Positions 5,941 to 15,637 are shown, numbered from the stretch's first letter. The stretch is DNA of 19,762 nt from JANYCG01 sp031418395 (GCA_031418395.1 JANOXL010000227.1:1-19762); one strand, 5' to 3'. Program-made: numbers and translations. Notes: generated from the sequence alone by a model not told the origin.

Positions 5941-7376
5941 CACCCCATCAACTTCAGGCCATGACACATCTGCATCAAGTGGCTCAATGGTTGCCTGTTG
6001 CGCAGCTCGTCGGTGACGGTACCGTTCAGTTTTCAAGAGTTCACACGGATACCCGTAGCGTCCAACCAGGTGACCTGTTTGTAGCGCTCAAGGGCGATAA
6101 CTTTGACGGCAACTTTTTTCTGAATGAAGCGCGAGCAAAAGGCGCGGTCGCAGCTATTTGCTCTTCGCTGGAAGCTTTGACAGCAAGTGGACTCAGTGGC
6201 CTCGTGGTGAGTGAAACCCGCGTGGCACTTGCAAGCTTGGCTACAGCTTGGCGAGCCCAATTCAAATTGCCGCTGATCGCGGTCACCGGCAGCAATGGCA
6301 AGACCACGGTGACACAAATGATTGCGTCCATCCTGCTCAGCCATGCGCCAGAGGAAATGCTTGCCACTGAGGGCAACTTCAACAACGATATCGGTGTGCC
6401 CTTGACGGTGCTGCGGCTGCGCGAGCACCATCGGTTTGCCGTCGTTGAGCTGGGTATGAACCATGTGGGTGAAATCGCTGTGTTGGCAAAAATGGCCCAG
6501 CCAACCATTGCACTGGTCAACAACGCTCAGCGTGAACATCTGGAGTTCATGGCAACGGTCGAAGCCGTGGCGCATGAAAACGGCGCCGTGATTCAAGCGC
6601 TGCCAGCCGCTGGCGTTGCGGTGTTTCCTGAAGGCGACCCGTTTAGCCCGTTGTGGCAAAGGCTGGCGGGCTCCAGGGCGAGCATCAAATTTTCTGATGC
6701 ACCGGAACAGAAAGTGGACTCGCAATCGGTAGACGTCGTTTGCAACGCTGCTGAATGGCGTGAAAACGCTTGGCATATGCAAGTCAAGACGCCGATTGGA
6801 CTGGTGGCGTTCCAGTTGCGCATCAGTGGGCGGCACAACGTGCAGAACGCGCTGGCAGCGCTGGCCTGCACCTTGGCGGCGGGTATCCCGCCAAGTGCCA
6901 TTGTCCAAGGGCTGGAAAAATTTGAAGCGGTACAAGGTCGATCCAGGGCTGTCAAAGGCCTTGTGGGCACGCACAGTTTTACGCTGATTGACGACACCTA
7001 CAACGCCAATCCTGACTCGGTCAAGGCTGCTATTGAGGTCTTGGCGTCGTTGCCTGCACCACGATTGCTCGTGCTCGGCGACATGGGTGAAGTGGGCAAT
7101 TCGGGCCCGGAGTTTCATCGGGAGGCTGGCGCCCATAGCAAGGCAGCAGGTATTGAGGCCTTGTTCTGTCTCGGCACACTTTCGACCTACAGCAGCTCGG
7201 CATTTGGAACGGGGCGGCACTTTGACGACGTGAGCGATTTAAACGCAGCGCTGATCAAAGTTGTTCATAACTACCAGAGTGTGTTGGTCAAAGGCTCGCG
7301 CTTCATGCGCATGGAGCGCGTCATTCAGGCGATTCAGGCCCCGTCCCCAAAGCAACAGGAGCCTGCATGGCATTGA
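5937..7376 (+). CDS. murF: UDP-MurNAc-tripeptide:D-Ala-D-Ala ligase MurF
   Basis: Cytoplasmic ATP-dependent ligase that adds the D-Ala-D-Ala made by Ddl to UDP-MurNAc-tripeptide. The 479-residue sequence has the N-terminal substrate domain with HTDTRSVQPGDLFVALKG, the P-loop G118-S-N-G-K-T-T124, the central-domain GNFNNDIGVPLT and ELGMNHVGEI motifs, and DDTYNANPDS (352-361) in the C-terminal region. The start at 5937 overlaps the end of the full murE frame (ATGA), which is the strongest sign that the murE tail belonged to a working gene until recently. The gene ends 46 nt before mraY. Confidence 0.97.
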   Translation: MTPHQLQAMTHLHQVAQWLPVAQLVGDGTVQFSRVHTDTRSVQPGDLFVALKGDNFDGNFFLNEARAKGAVAAICSSLEALTASGLSGLVVSETRVALASLATAWRAQFKLPLIAVTGSNGKTTVTQMIASILLSHAPEEMLATEGNFNNDIGVPLTVLRLREHHRFAVVELGMNHVGEIAVLAKMAQPTIALVNNAQREHLEFMATVEAVAHENGAVIQALPAAGVAVFPEGDPFSPLWQRLAGSRASIKFSDAPEQKVDSQSVDVVCNAAEWRENAWHMQVKTPIGLVAFQLRISGRHNVQNALAALACTLAAGIPPSAIVQGLEKFEAVQGRSRAVKGLVGTHSFTLIDDTYNANPDSVKAAIEVLASLPAPRLLVLGDMGEVGNSGPEFHREAGAHSKAAGIEALFCLGTLSTYSSSAFGTGRHFDDVSDLNAALIKVVHNYQSVLVKGSRFMRMERVIQAIQAPSPKQQEPAWH

Positions 7377-7422
7377 CCTTGTGCCCGAGAGGGGCAGCCC
7401 AACCAGACCCCAAGGAGGCACG

Positions 7423-8601
7423 ATGCTTCTGAGCCTTGCACAGTGGCTGCAAACCCTGTCGCCTGAATTTGGATTTTTCAGGGTTTTTCAGTACATCACA
7501 TTTCGTGCCGTGATGGCTGCGCTCACCGCGCTGATGATGGGCTTGGTCGCTGGCCCGTGGGTAATTCGCTACCTGACACGACTCAAAATAGGGCAGCCCG
7601 TGCGGGGTTATGGCATGGAGACACACTTGAGCAAAAGCGGCACTCCCACGATGGGTGGTGTTTTGATTTTGCTGTGCATCGCTGTGTCCACACTATTATG
7701 GTTTGACCTGACGAACCGTTTTGTGTGGATCGTGCTTTTGGTGACCTTGGGGTTTGGTGCGATTGGCTGGGCCGACGATTGGCGCAAAGTGGTCAACAAA
7801 GACCCGGAAGGCATGCCCTCCAGGGAGAAGTACCTCTGGCAATCGGTGATTGGGTTAGTGGCTGCCTTGTACCTCGTGTTCAGTATTTCCGAAAGCTCCA
7901 ATTTGCGCGTACTCGAACTCTTCCTGAAATGGGTTCAATCTGGATTTGATTTGAGTTTGCCTCCCAAGGCGGGTCTGCTGCTGCCGTTCTTTAAGGAAAT
8001 CAGTTATCCCCTGGGTGTATTTGGGTTTGTGGTGTTGACCTATTTAGTCATCGTCGGCTCAAGCAATGCCGTCAACCTGACCGATGGTCTGGATGGCTTG
8101 GCCATCATGCCGGTGGTGATGGTGGGGTCGGCATTGGGTGTGTTTGCCTATGTGACTGGCAGTTCAGTTTATTCCAAGTACCTGTTTTTCCCCTACATCC
8201 CCGGTTCAGGTGAGTTGCTCATTTTCTGCGCGGCCATGGCCGGCGCAGGGCTTGCGTTTTTGTGGTTTAACACGTATCCGGCTCAAGTGTTCATGGGCGA
8301 TGTCGGGGCATTGGCCTTGGGTGGCGCGTTGGGCACCATCGCCGTCATCGTGCGGCAGGAAATCGTACTGGCCATTATGGGTGGCATTTTTGTGGTTGAA
8401 GCGCTTTCCGTCATGCTGCAGGTAAGTTGGTTCAAGTACACCAAACGCAAATATGGCGAGGGCAGACGCATCCTGAAGATGGCGCCACTGCACCATCACT
8501 TCGAAAAGACCGGCTGGAAAGAAACCCAAGTGGTAGTGCGGTTTTGGATCATCACCATGCTGCTGTGCCTGGTCGGCCTGTCCACTTTGAAGCTGAGATA
8601 A
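7423..8601 (+). CDS. mraY: Phospho-MurNAc-pentapeptide transferase MraY
   Basis: Integral membrane enzyme that moves phospho-MurNAc-pentapeptide onto undecaprenyl phosphate to give lipid I. The 392-residue protein has about ten hydrophobic segments, the Asp pair D118-D119 in GWADDW, NLTDGLDG (218-225), GDVGALALGG and the HHH triplet (357-359) in APLHHHFEKTGW. The frame is open for 54 codons further upstream, inside murF. ATG at 7423 is chosen because AAGGAGG (7412-7418) precedes it and the N-terminus MLLSLAQWL fits the family. murD starts 3 nt after the stop. Confidence 0.97.
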   Translation: MLLSLAQWLQTLSPEFGFFRVFQYITFRAVMAALTALMMGLVAGPWVIRYLTRLKIGQPVRGYGMETHLSKSGTPTMGGVLILLCIAVSTLLWFDLTNRFVWIVLLVTLGFGAIGWADDWRKVVNKDPEGMPSREKYLWQSVIGLVAALYLVFSISESSNLRVLELFLKWVQSGFDLSLPPKAGLLLPFFKEISYPLGVFGFVVLTYLVIVGSSNAVNLTDGLDGLAIMPVVMVGSALGVFAYVTGSSVYSKYLFFPYIPGSGELLIFCAAMAGAGLAFLWFNTYPAQVFMGDVGALALGGALGTIAVIVRQEIVLAIMGGIFVVEALSVMLQVSWFKYTKRKYGEGRRILKMAPLHHHFEKTGWKETQVVVRFWIITMLLCLVGLSTLKLR

Positions 8602-8604
8602 AGC

Positions 8605-10143
8605 GTGATCGAGCTGAAAGACCAAAACGTACTTGTCCTGGGGCTAGGGGTCTCAGGCTTGGCGATGGCATTGTGGTGTGTCCGCCAAGGTGCGCTCGTG
8701 ACGGTGGCGGATACACGAGCGAATCCACCCTACTTAACGGAGCTGCAAACGCGCGCGCCGCAAGCGAATTTTATTTGCGGTGCGTTTGATACCAGTCTGT
8801 TGGCGGGCCGAATTTACGGCGCAATTTTCAAAAGCCCTGGCTTATCGCCCGCTTCATGTGCTTCATTCTTTGTAGCTGATGCAGGCCAAAATACGCGACT
8901 CAACGGCGAATTAGATCTGTTCGTTTCAGCGCTGGGGGATTTGAAGACCTTACAAGGCTACAGCCCCGCCGTGATAGCCATCACTGGTACTAACGGTAAA
9001 ACCACCGTGACCGCACTGACGGGACAACTGATAGAGCGCTGTGGGAAGTCCGTCGCTGTGGCCGGCAACATTGGCCCTAGCTTGCTCGATACCTTGGCTG
9101 ACCGCTTAGACCGAAACCAGCTACCTGAGGTGTGGGTTCTGGAGTTGTCCAGCTTTCAATTGGAGGGCGTTGAGGTGTTTGAACCCACGGCGGCAGCGGT
9201 GCTGAACATCTCGCAGGACCACCTGGATTGGCATGGCACGATGCAGGATTACATCGCCGCCAAATCGCGCGTGTTGGGTTCAAGTGGCTTGATGGTGCTG
9301 AACCGGGATGACCCGTTGGTGACGGGAATGGCGGCAGAACAAGCGACGCCGCAGGGGCTGAAAGACCGCAAATCAAAGAATGCCGCAAAACCCAGAGATG
9401 TTGTTACTTTCGGCGCTGGTATGCCGCAGCGACCAGGCGACTTTGGCATCGAAGAGGTCAATGGCATGGCCTGGCTGGTGCGCGCCCAGGACGCCGACAG
9501 CCTGCGGCGCAAACGCAATGAAGCACCAGATGAACTTTTCATCCAACGTTTGATACCGGCCGACGCGCTGCGAATCAGAGGTCGCCACAACGCGGTCAAT
9601 GCCTTGACGGCGCTTGCGTTGGCTGCTTCAGCGGGATGCGCGCTGGCGCCGATGTTGTTCGGCCTTCGCGAGTACCGCGGTGAGCCGCATCGTGTGGAAT
9701 TGGTCACTACCCTGAACGGTGTTGAGTTTTTTGACGATAGCAAAGGCACCAATGTAGGAGCCACCGTCGCGGCGCTGACGGGGCTTGGTGCGGAGCGCAA
9801 AGTCGTCGTCATCCTGGGTGGCGACGGTAAGGGCCAAGATTTCACGCCACTGGCTGCGCCCGTTGCCAAGTTTGTTCGCACCGTTGTGCTGATCGGTCGC
9901 GACGCCAGTCAAATAGCATTGGCATTGCAATCGACGGGTGTGCCGCTGCTAAACGCATCGTCAATGTCAGAGGCCGTCACACAGGCCAATCGCGCGGCCC
10001 ATGCGGGTGATGCCGTTTTGATGTCACCCGCCTGCGCGAGTTTTGACATGTTCGACAACTATCCGCATCGGGCCGCGGTATTTCGCGAAGCCGTCAAGTC
10101 GCTGGCCGATGCGGCGGGCTTGATGTTGGAGGGTCAACTGTGA
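8605..10143 (+). CDS. murD: UDP-MurNAc-L-Ala:D-Glu ligase MurD
   Basis: Cytoplasmic ligase that adds D-glutamate to UDP-MurNAc-L-alanine. It shows the N-terminal Rossmann motif LVLGLGVSGLA, the P-loop G128-T-N-G-K-T-T134, ELSSFQLEG, ISQDHLDWH and D377-DSKGTN383, and ends with the SPACASFDMFDNYPHRA region typical of MurD. At 512 residues it is longer than the E. coli enzyme. Much of the extra length is a segment around residues 250-315 (KDRKSKNAAK onward) in the central domain, a kind of extension I recall from other Burkholderiales. GTG start at 8605, 3 nt after mraY; its stop overlaps the ftsW start (GTGA). Confidence 0.96.
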   Translation: MIELKDQNVLVLGLGVSGLAMALWCVRQGALVTVADTRANPPYLTELQTRAPQANFICGAFDTSLLAGRIYGAIFKSPGLSPASCASFFVADAGQNTRLNGELDLFVSALGDLKTLQGYSPAVIAITGTNGKTTVTALTGQLIERCGKSVAVAGNIGPSLLDTLADRLDRNQLPEVWVLELSSFQLEGVEVFEPTAAAVLNISQDHLDWHGTMQDYIAAKSRVLGSSGLMVLNRDDPLVTGMAAEQATPQGLKDRKSKNAAKPRDVVTFGAGMPQRPGDFGIEEVNGMAWLVRAQDADSLRRKRNEAPDELFIQRLIPADALRIRGRHNAVNALTALALAASAGCALAPMLFGLREYRGEPHRVELVTTLNGVEFFDDSKGTNVGATVAALTGLGAERKVVVILGGDGKGQDFTPLAAPVAKFVRTVVLIGRDASQIALALQSTGVPLLNASSMSEAVTQANRAAHAGDAVLMSPACASFDMFDNYPHRAAVFREAVKSLADAAGLMLEGQL

Positions 10144-11324
10144 GTACCTTGGCCCAACGCCTTCCGTTGACCAGCCAGTTGCCGAGCCGCGCGTTGGGGC
10201 TTGATCAAGCGCTCATTTGGGTCACCGTTGCACTTTTGGCGTGGGGTTTGGTGATGGTGTATTCAGCCTCTATCGCAATGCCGGAGAACCCGAAGTTTGC
10301 ACGCTATACCCATACCCATTTTCTTCTGAGGCACGTCATCTCGATTGCGGTGGCGTTTGTTGCTGCGCTGATCGTTTTTCAAATTCCAATTGAAACCTGG
10401 GAAAAAGTGGCGCCCTGGTTGTTTGTGCTGGCTTTGATTTTGCTCATCGTAGTGTTAATTCCGCATGTGGGCAAGGGTGTGAATGGTGCTAAACGGTGGA
10501 TTCCTATGGGCATCACAGGTTTCCAACCGTCGGAGTTGGCCAAGTTTGCCGTGATTTTGTATGCGGCGGATTACATGGTCCGCAAGATGGACGTGAAAGA
10601 GCGCTTTTTCCAGGCGGTCGCTCCGATGGCTGTAGCCATTGCGGTTGTGGGCTTGCTGCTATTGGCAGAACCTGATATGGGGGCTTTCATGGTGATTGCC
10701 GTCATCGCCATGGGTATCCTGTTTTTGGGTGGTGTAAACGCACGCATGTTTTTCCTGATCGCAGCCATTTTGTTGGTCGCATTTGGACTCATGATCGCAT
10801 TGAGCGAATTCCGTCGGGAGAGGATATTCGCCTATCTCAACCCATGGGCCGAACAACATGCGCTTGGCAAAGGTTACCAGCTAACACATTCCTTGATCGC
10901 GATTGGGCGAGGCGAGATTTTTGGCGTGGGCTTGGGGGGCAGTGTCGAAAAGCTGCACTGGCTACCAGAGGCCCACACCGACTTTTTGCTGGCCGTCATA
11001 GGCGAAGAGTTCGGTCTGGTTGGCGTGGTCACCGTCATTGCCACGTTTTTCTGGATGGTGCGGCGGATGATGCATATAGGCCGTCAGGCGATTGCGCTGG
11101 ATCGGGTGTTTGCGGGACTGGTGGCCCAGGGCGTGGGCATCTGGATGGGGTTTCAGGCCTTTATCAATATGGGTGTCAATCTGGGAGCTTTGCCGACCAA
11201 AGGTTTGACGTTGCCTTTGATGAGTTTTGGCGGCTCTGCAATTCTGATCAACGTCATTGCCATTGCGGTAGTGCTGCGGATTGACTATGAGAGTCGCGCC
11301 ATGATGCAAGGAGGCCGCAAGTGA
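10140..11324 (+). CDS. ftsW: Septal peptidoglycan glycosyltransferase FtsW
   Basis: SEDS-family polytopic membrane protein that polymerises lipid II at the septum in partnership with FtsI. The 394-residue protein has about ten hydrophobic segments and the conserved stretches QPSELAKFA, LLLAEPDMGA, and LPEAHTDF with the catalytic-type Asp281. The C-terminal GALPTKGLTLPLMSFGGSA is also present. Start is GTG at 10140, overlapping the murD stop (GTGA); the stop overlaps the murG start in the same way at 11321-11324. Confidence 0.96.
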   Translation: MSTLAQRLPLTSQLPSRALGLDQALIWVTVALLAWGLVMVYSASIAMPENPKFARYTHTHFLLRHVISIAVAFVAALIVFQIPIETWEKVAPWLFVLALILLIVVLIPHVGKGVNGAKRWIPMGITGFQPSELAKFAVILYAADYMVRKMDVKERFFQAVAPMAVAIAVVGLLLLAEPDMGAFMVIAVIAMGILFLGGVNARMFFLIAAILLVAFGLMIALSEFRRERIFAYLNPWAEQHALGKGYQLTHSLIAIGRGEIFGVGLGGSVEKLHWLPEAHTDFLLAVIGEEFGLVGVVTVIATFFWMVRRMMHIGRQAIALDRVFAGLVAQGVGIWMGFQAFINMGVNLGALPTKGLTLPLMSFGGSAILINVIAIAVVLRIDYESRAMMQGGRK

Positions 11325-12445
11325 GCAAGACCGCACTTGTTGTGGCCGGTGGTACAGGTGGGCACATTTTTCCGGGCCTGGCAGTAGCGGGCGCGCTGCG
11401 CGATGCAGGCTGGCGGGTGTGCTGGCTAGGTGGTTCGGGGAGTGCATCAGCGCCTAGTATGGAGAGTCAACTGGTGCCCCAACAGGGTTTCAGTTTTGAG
11501 CCGGTTGAATTTACCGGCGTACGAGGCAAAGGATTTGCATCTTTGTTAATGCTCCCCGTGCGCTTGCTTCGGGCCAGTTGGCAAAGCCTGCGGGTAATGC
11601 GTCGGGTCAAGCCCGATGTCGTGCTTGGTTTTGGTGGCTACATTACCGCGCCTGCGGGAGTTGCTGCCGTTCTATTGCGCAAGGCGCTGATTCTGCACGA
11701 GCAGAACTCGGTGGCAGGCATGGCCAATCGATGGTTGGCGCGGTTTGCAGACAAGGTGTACACGGCCTTTCCGGAGGTCTTGAAACAGGGCCGCTGGATC
11801 GGTAATCCGCTGCGCCCGGAGTTCTTGAATCAACCTGTTCCGGCCACACGCTTTGCGGCCCGTCGCGGCCCGCTGCGAATGTTGGTTCTCGGTGGCAGCC
11901 AGGGCGCCATCGCACTTAATGATGTCGTGCCCAAAGCTTTGGCGCAGATGCCTGCCGAGGCACGCCCCCTGGTCATTCATCAAAGCGGAAAGATGCAAAT
12001 CGAACGCCTGCGTAGCAACTATGCAGCGGCGGGTGTACTGGCGGAATTGACGCCCTTTATTGACAATACCGCCCGTGCCATGGCGGATGCTGATCTGGTG
12101 ATTTGCCGCGCGGGGGCCAGCACTGTGACTGAAATCGCAGCGATTGGTGCCGCAGCAGTTTTTGTGCCTTTTCCGGCAGCCGTGGATGACCACCAAACCG
12201 CCAACGCCCGGTTTTTGTCAGATCAACATGGTGGCTGGCTGGTAACGCAGGCGGACCTGACGCCCGAGCGTCTGGCCCGCATGTTGACCAAGGCGGACAG
12301 GCCGACTTTGCAGGCCGCGGCCGTTGCGGCCAAAAAAATGGCCAAGACCGGCGCCACTGAACGCATCGTTGCCGCGTGCGAGTCTTGGGCATTGAGACGC
12401 AAGTTGGGCAAGACCAGCCAACCGGACACCGGTGGGAAAAAATGA
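11321..12445 (+). CDS. murG: Lipid II synthase MurG (UDP-GlcNAc transferase)
   Basis: Peripheral membrane GT-B glycosyltransferase that adds GlcNAc to lipid I. The glycine-rich GGTGGH (residues 10-15), VLGFGGY, the HEQNSVAGMANR acceptor/membrane segment, GGSQG (191-195), and ICRAGASTVTE with the downstream FPAAVDDHQTANA donor-site motif are all visible. It has 374 residues. A small extra stretch, GSGSASAPS, lies in the first domain where the E. coli protein is shorter. GTG start at 11321 inside the ftsW stop; its TGA overlaps the murC ATG (ATGA at 12442-12445). Confidence 0.96.
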   Translation: MSKTALVVAGGTGGHIFPGLAVAGALRDAGWRVCWLGGSGSASAPSMESQLVPQQGFSFEPVEFTGVRGKGFASLLMLPVRLLRASWQSLRVMRRVKPDVVLGFGGYITAPAGVAAVLLRKALILHEQNSVAGMANRWLARFADKVYTAFPEVLKQGRWIGNPLRPEFLNQPVPATRFAARRGPLRMLVLGGSQGAIALNDVVPKALAQMPAEARPLVIHQSGKMQIERLRSNYAAAGVLAELTPFIDNTARAMADADLVICRAGASTVTEIAAIGAAAVFVPFPAAVDDHQTANARFLSDQHGGWLVTQADLTPERLARMLTKADRPTLQAAAVAAKKMAKTGATERIVAACESWALRRKLGKTSQPDTGGKK

Positions 12446-13875
12446 AACACGCTGTCAGACATATTCATTTCGTCGGTATCGGTGGCTCAGGCATGTCGGC
12501 CATTGCCGAGGTCTTGCACACATTGGGCTACCAAATTTCAGGTTCAGACCAGTCAGACAGCTCGGCGCTGCGCCGACTAGCGGGTCTGGGGCTAAAGACC
12601 TATGTCGGTCATGCGCCCGAACATGTCGATGGTGCAGACGCCGTTGTCACTTCTACGGCGGTGAAATCCGACAATCCTGAGGTTATTGCAGCACGGGATC
12701 GCCATATTTCCATCGTGCCTCGCGCCTTGATGCTGGCGGAACTGATGCGCCTCAAACAAGGCATTGCGGTCGCCGGTACACACGGCAAAACCACCACAAC
12801 CAGTCTGGTGGCCAGTGTGCTGATGGAGGCGGGCCTCGACCCGACCTTCGTCATTGGTGGGCGTTTGACCAGTGCGGGTGCCAATGCGCGCTTGGGAAAA
12901 GGCGACTACATCGTCGTCGAGGCCGATGAATCCGACGCCTCCTTTTTGCACCTCTTGCCCGTCATGTCGATTGTCACCAATATCGATGCCGACCATATGG
13001 AAACTTATGGGCACGATTTTGGACGGCTGAAAAAGGCGTTTGTCGATTTCCTGCACCGCATGCCGTTTTACGGTACTGCGATTGTGTGTGTGGATGACGC
13101 AGCCGTGCGCGATATCCTGCCGCAGGTCACTTGCCCAGTGACGACCTACGGTTTTGATGAAGGCGCCCAAGTGCGTGCGGTGGATGTTTTGGCGGACGAA
13201 GGGCAAATGTGCTTCACGGTGCAGCGTCGCAATGGCGTCACTTTGCCCGATTTGAATGTGGTTCTGAACTTGCCGGGCCGCCATAACGTGTTGAACGCTC
13301 TGGCAGCCATCGCAGTCGCGGTAGAGCTCAATGTTCCCGACACTGCGGTGGTGCGTGCGCTGGCCAATTTCCAGGGTGTGGGTCGCCGCTTCCAGAGCTA
13401 CGGCGATTTGCCCGCGCTGGGCGGTGGCGTTTTTCGCTTGGTCGACGACTACGGTCACCATCCGGTGGAAATGGCAGCGACGCTGTCAGCCGCACGAGGC
13501 GCGTTCCCAGGTCGGCGCTTGGTATTGGCTTTTCAGCCACATCGTTACACCCGCACGCGGGATTGTTTTGAAGACTTCGTCAAAGTCATCGGTGCTGCCG
13601 ACGTGGTGTTGCTCTCAGAGGTCTATGCCGCTGGGGAGGCCCCGATCATCGCTGCAGACGGCCGGGCTCTGGCGCGAGCTTTACGGGTGGCTGGCAAGGT
13701 GGAGCCAGTGTTTGTGGATGACATTGGGTGTATGGCCGAGGCCATTGTTGAAAACAGTCGTGCCGGTGATGTTGTTTTGAGCATGGGGGCGGGCTCTATT
13801 GGTGCCATGCCTGCAAAATTGCTGCAATTGCTACAAAAAACAGAGCATAATTCAACCGTTGAACCTGATCGATGA
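12442..13875 (+). CDS. murC: UDP-MurNAc:L-alanine ligase MurC
   Basis: First Mur ligase, joining L-alanine to UDP-MurNAc. The 477-residue sequence has the nucleotide-type motif GIGGSGM (12-18) at the N-terminus and the P-loop G112-T-H-G-K-T-T-T119. EADESDASFLH, the IDADHMETY segment and DDYGHHPVE in the C-terminal domain follow. An upstream in-frame ATG at 12376 lies inside murG and is rejected. ATG at 12442 gives the family N-terminus and an ATGA overlap with murG. No murB follows, unlike enterobacteria; ddl starts within the murC stop. Confidence 0.97.
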   Translation: MKHAVRHIHFVGIGGSGMSAIAEVLHTLGYQISGSDQSDSSALRRLAGLGLKTYVGHAPEHVDGADAVVTSTAVKSDNPEVIAARDRHISIVPRALMLAELMRLKQGIAVAGTHGKTTTTSLVASVLMEAGLDPTFVIGGRLTSAGANARLGKGDYIVVEADESDASFLHLLPVMSIVTNIDADHMETYGHDFGRLKKAFVDFLHRMPFYGTAIVCVDDAAVRDILPQVTCPVTTYGFDEGAQVRAVDVLADEGQMCFTVQRRNGVTLPDLNVVLNLPGRHNVLNALAAIAVAVELNVPDTAVVRALANFQGVGRRFQSYGDLPALGGGVFRLVDDYGHHPVEMAATLSAARGAFPGRRLVLAFQPHRYTRTRDCFEDFVKVIGAADVVLLSEVYAAGEAPIIAADGRALARALRVAGKVEPVFVDDIGCMAEAIVENSRAGDVVLSMGAGSIGAMPAKLLQLLQKTEHNSTVEPDR

Positions 13876-14855
13876 ATCCGATGTCAATGCGTCATAAAAG
13901 CTCAAATTTTGGCAAGGTAGCGGTACTCATGGGCGGCGCCTCGGCCGAGAGGGAGGTGTCTCTAATGTCTGGCGCTGGCGTATTGAAGGCTTTGCAGTCC
14001 CAGGGTGTTGACGCCCATGCCTTTGACCCCGCTGCAAGTGACATGTCTGAGCTGAGGCGCGACGGATTCGCCCGTTGTTTCATCGCCTTGCATGGACGCT
14101 TTGGCGAAGACGGGAGTGTCCAAGGCGCGTTAGAGTTGTTGGGCATTCCATATACAGGCTCAGGGGTGATGGCCTCCAGTATTGCCATGGACAAAGTCAT
14201 GACCAAACGGGTCTGGCTACAGGTAGGGCTGCCAACACCCGCCTATGTGCTGCTCGGTCCCGACCGTCAGCAACGCGATCAGGTAAGAGTTGTGCCAGAC
14301 GAGCTTGGGCTGCCGTTGATTGTCAAGCCGCCGCGCGAGGGCTCCTCGATTGGCGTCAGCAAGGTGACGGGTTATTCCCAGATGCAGGAAGCCGTGCAAC
14401 TGGCTAGGCGGTATGACGAAGATGTCCTTTGCGAGGAATTCATTGAAGGTGAGGAAGTCACCTGCCCGGTGATCGGCAATGGCCAAGAGGCGGTGGCGTT
14501 GCCGGTCGTAGGTATTAGTGCGCCTGAAGGTGCCTACGACTACCAGAACAAATACTTCACGGACGTTGTCAAGTACCAGTGTCCCAGTGGCCTGCCCTCC
14601 GCTGAGGAGCAAGCGATTTCGCGCATTGTCCTGGCAGCCTACAAGGCCCTGGGTTGTCGTGGCTGGGCGCGTGCTGACCTGATGATTCGCGCGAGTGACC
14701 GTCAACCGTTTTTGCTTGAAATGAACACCTCGCCGGGTATGACCTCACATTCCCTCGTGCCGATGTCAGCAAAAGCAGCGGGCATCAGCTACGAGGCACT
14801 GTGTGTGAGGATTCTTGAGCTGGCTGCATTGGACAACAAGGTGGTGACGGCGTGA
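13872..14855 (+). CDS. ddl: D-alanine--D-alanine ligase
   Basis: ATP-grasp ligase that makes the D-Ala-D-Ala dipeptide used by MurF. The 327-residue protein shows VLMGGASAEREVSLMSG near the N-terminus, H74-GRFGEDG81, the ATP-grasp lysine region K152-PPREGSSIGV, the loop EGAYDYQNKYF, and E283-MNTSPGMTSHSLVP at the metal-binding end. It is probably the DdlB type, given its location between murC and ftsQ. In-frame ATGs also occur at codons 4 and 6, so the true start could be slightly downstream. ATG 13872 is preferred for its ATGA overlap with murC. The stop overlaps ftsQ (GTGA). Confidence 0.96.
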   Translation: MNPMSMRHKSSNFGKVAVLMGGASAEREVSLMSGAGVLKALQSQGVDAHAFDPAASDMSELRRDGFARCFIALHGRFGEDGSVQGALELLGIPYTGSGVMASSIAMDKVMTKRVWLQVGLPTPAYVLLGPDRQQRDQVRVVPDELGLPLIVKPPREGSSIGVSKVTGYSQMQEAVQLARRYDEDVLCEEFIEGEEVTCPVIGNGQEAVALPVVGISAPEGAYDYQNKYFTDVVKYQCPSGLPSAEEQAISRIVLAAYKALGCRGWARADLMIRASDRQPFLLEMNTSPGMTSHSLVPMSAKAAGISYEALCVRILELAALDNKVVTA

Positions 14856-15637
14856 ATCCATCCCTTTCGACGCCGCTGGATGTCCGGCTGATCAACGCCA
14901 CAGCGTCAGTTTTGTGGACCATTTTTGCGCTGTTGCTGGCGACGGCGTTGATGGCCTGGATCTTGCGTTCCTCCTGGTTCAGCATCGGTGCGATTGTGGT
15001 GACCGGCGACGTCAACCATAACAACGCCTTGACGCTCAAGGCCAACGTGGCATCCAAGCTTGCAGGTAGTTTTTTCACTCTGGACTTGGGTCGCGCTCGG
15101 CAGGCGTTTGAGTCGGTGCCCTGGGTGCGCAATGCGGTGGTCAAACGTGAGTTTCCCAATCGCCTGCACGTCAATCTGAAAGAACATCAGGCGGTCGCTT
15201 ATTGGGGAGCTGAAAGCGAGTCGCGACTGTTGAATAGTTTTGGTGAAGTTTTCGAGGCCAATGTAGACGAAGTCGAACAAAACGATTTGCCCCGCCTTCA
15301 GGGGCCCGATGGGCAGGCGCCACTCGTATGGGCGGGGTATCAAAGTCTTCAACCATTGTTTGAGAGCCTGAATATTGGCCTGGAGCAACTCGAGCTATCG
15401 GCCCGTGGCGGTTGGGTGTCACGCCTTGAAAACGGAGCGGTCATCCAGCATGGGCGGGGCAGCGTGGAGGAAGTCCATGTGCGTACGGTACGTTTTCTCA
15501 AAACGCTGTCGCAGGTCGCAGCCCAGCACGGGCGAAAACCTGAAGCGCTTGAAGCTGCCGATTTGCGCCACGAAGGCGGTTATGCGATCCGGCTGCGCGG
15601 TGTGACCACCACCGTGTTGCCCTCCCCAAAGAAATAG
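14852..15637 (+). CDS. ftsQ: Cell division protein FtsQ
   Basis: Bitopic inner-membrane divisome protein that links FtsA/FtsK-dependent early assembly to FtsB-FtsL. The 261-residue sequence has a short cytoplasmic tail, one membrane segment (about 17-38) and a POTRA domain beginning near FSIGAIVVTGDVNHN. A beta domain follows with VPWVRNAVVKREFPNRL and EHQAVAYWG. GTG start at 14852 overlaps the ddl stop. It ends in TAG and leaves a 20-nt gap before ftsA. Confidence 0.95.
   Translation: MNPSLSTPLDVRLINATASVLWTIFALLLATALMAWILRSSWFSIGAIVVTGDVNHNNALTLKANVASKLAGSFFTLDLGRARQAFESVPWVRNAVVKREFPNRLHVNLKEHQAVAYWGAESESRLLNSFGEVFEANVDEVEQNDLPRLQGPDGQAPLVWAGYQSLQPLFESLNIGLEQLELSARGGWVSRLENGAVIQHGRGSVEEVHVRTVRFLKTLSQVAAQHGRKPEALEAADLRHEGGYAIRLRGVTTTVLPSPKK

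Noticed and set aside
6033..7220. 395-codon open frame on the minus strand
   Set aside because: It lies antisense to murF, whose motifs are all intact. Its protein is rich in Arg, His, Cys and Gln with no recognisable domain, as expected for a shadow frame.
7261..7422. Upstream in-frame extension of mraY
   Set aside because: It lies inside murF and its 46-nt downstream gap. The ATG at 7423 has AAGGAGG in front and gives the family N-terminus.
12376..12441. Upstream in-frame extension of murC
   Set aside because: It lies within murG. ATG 12442 gives the normal MurC start and an ATGA overlap.
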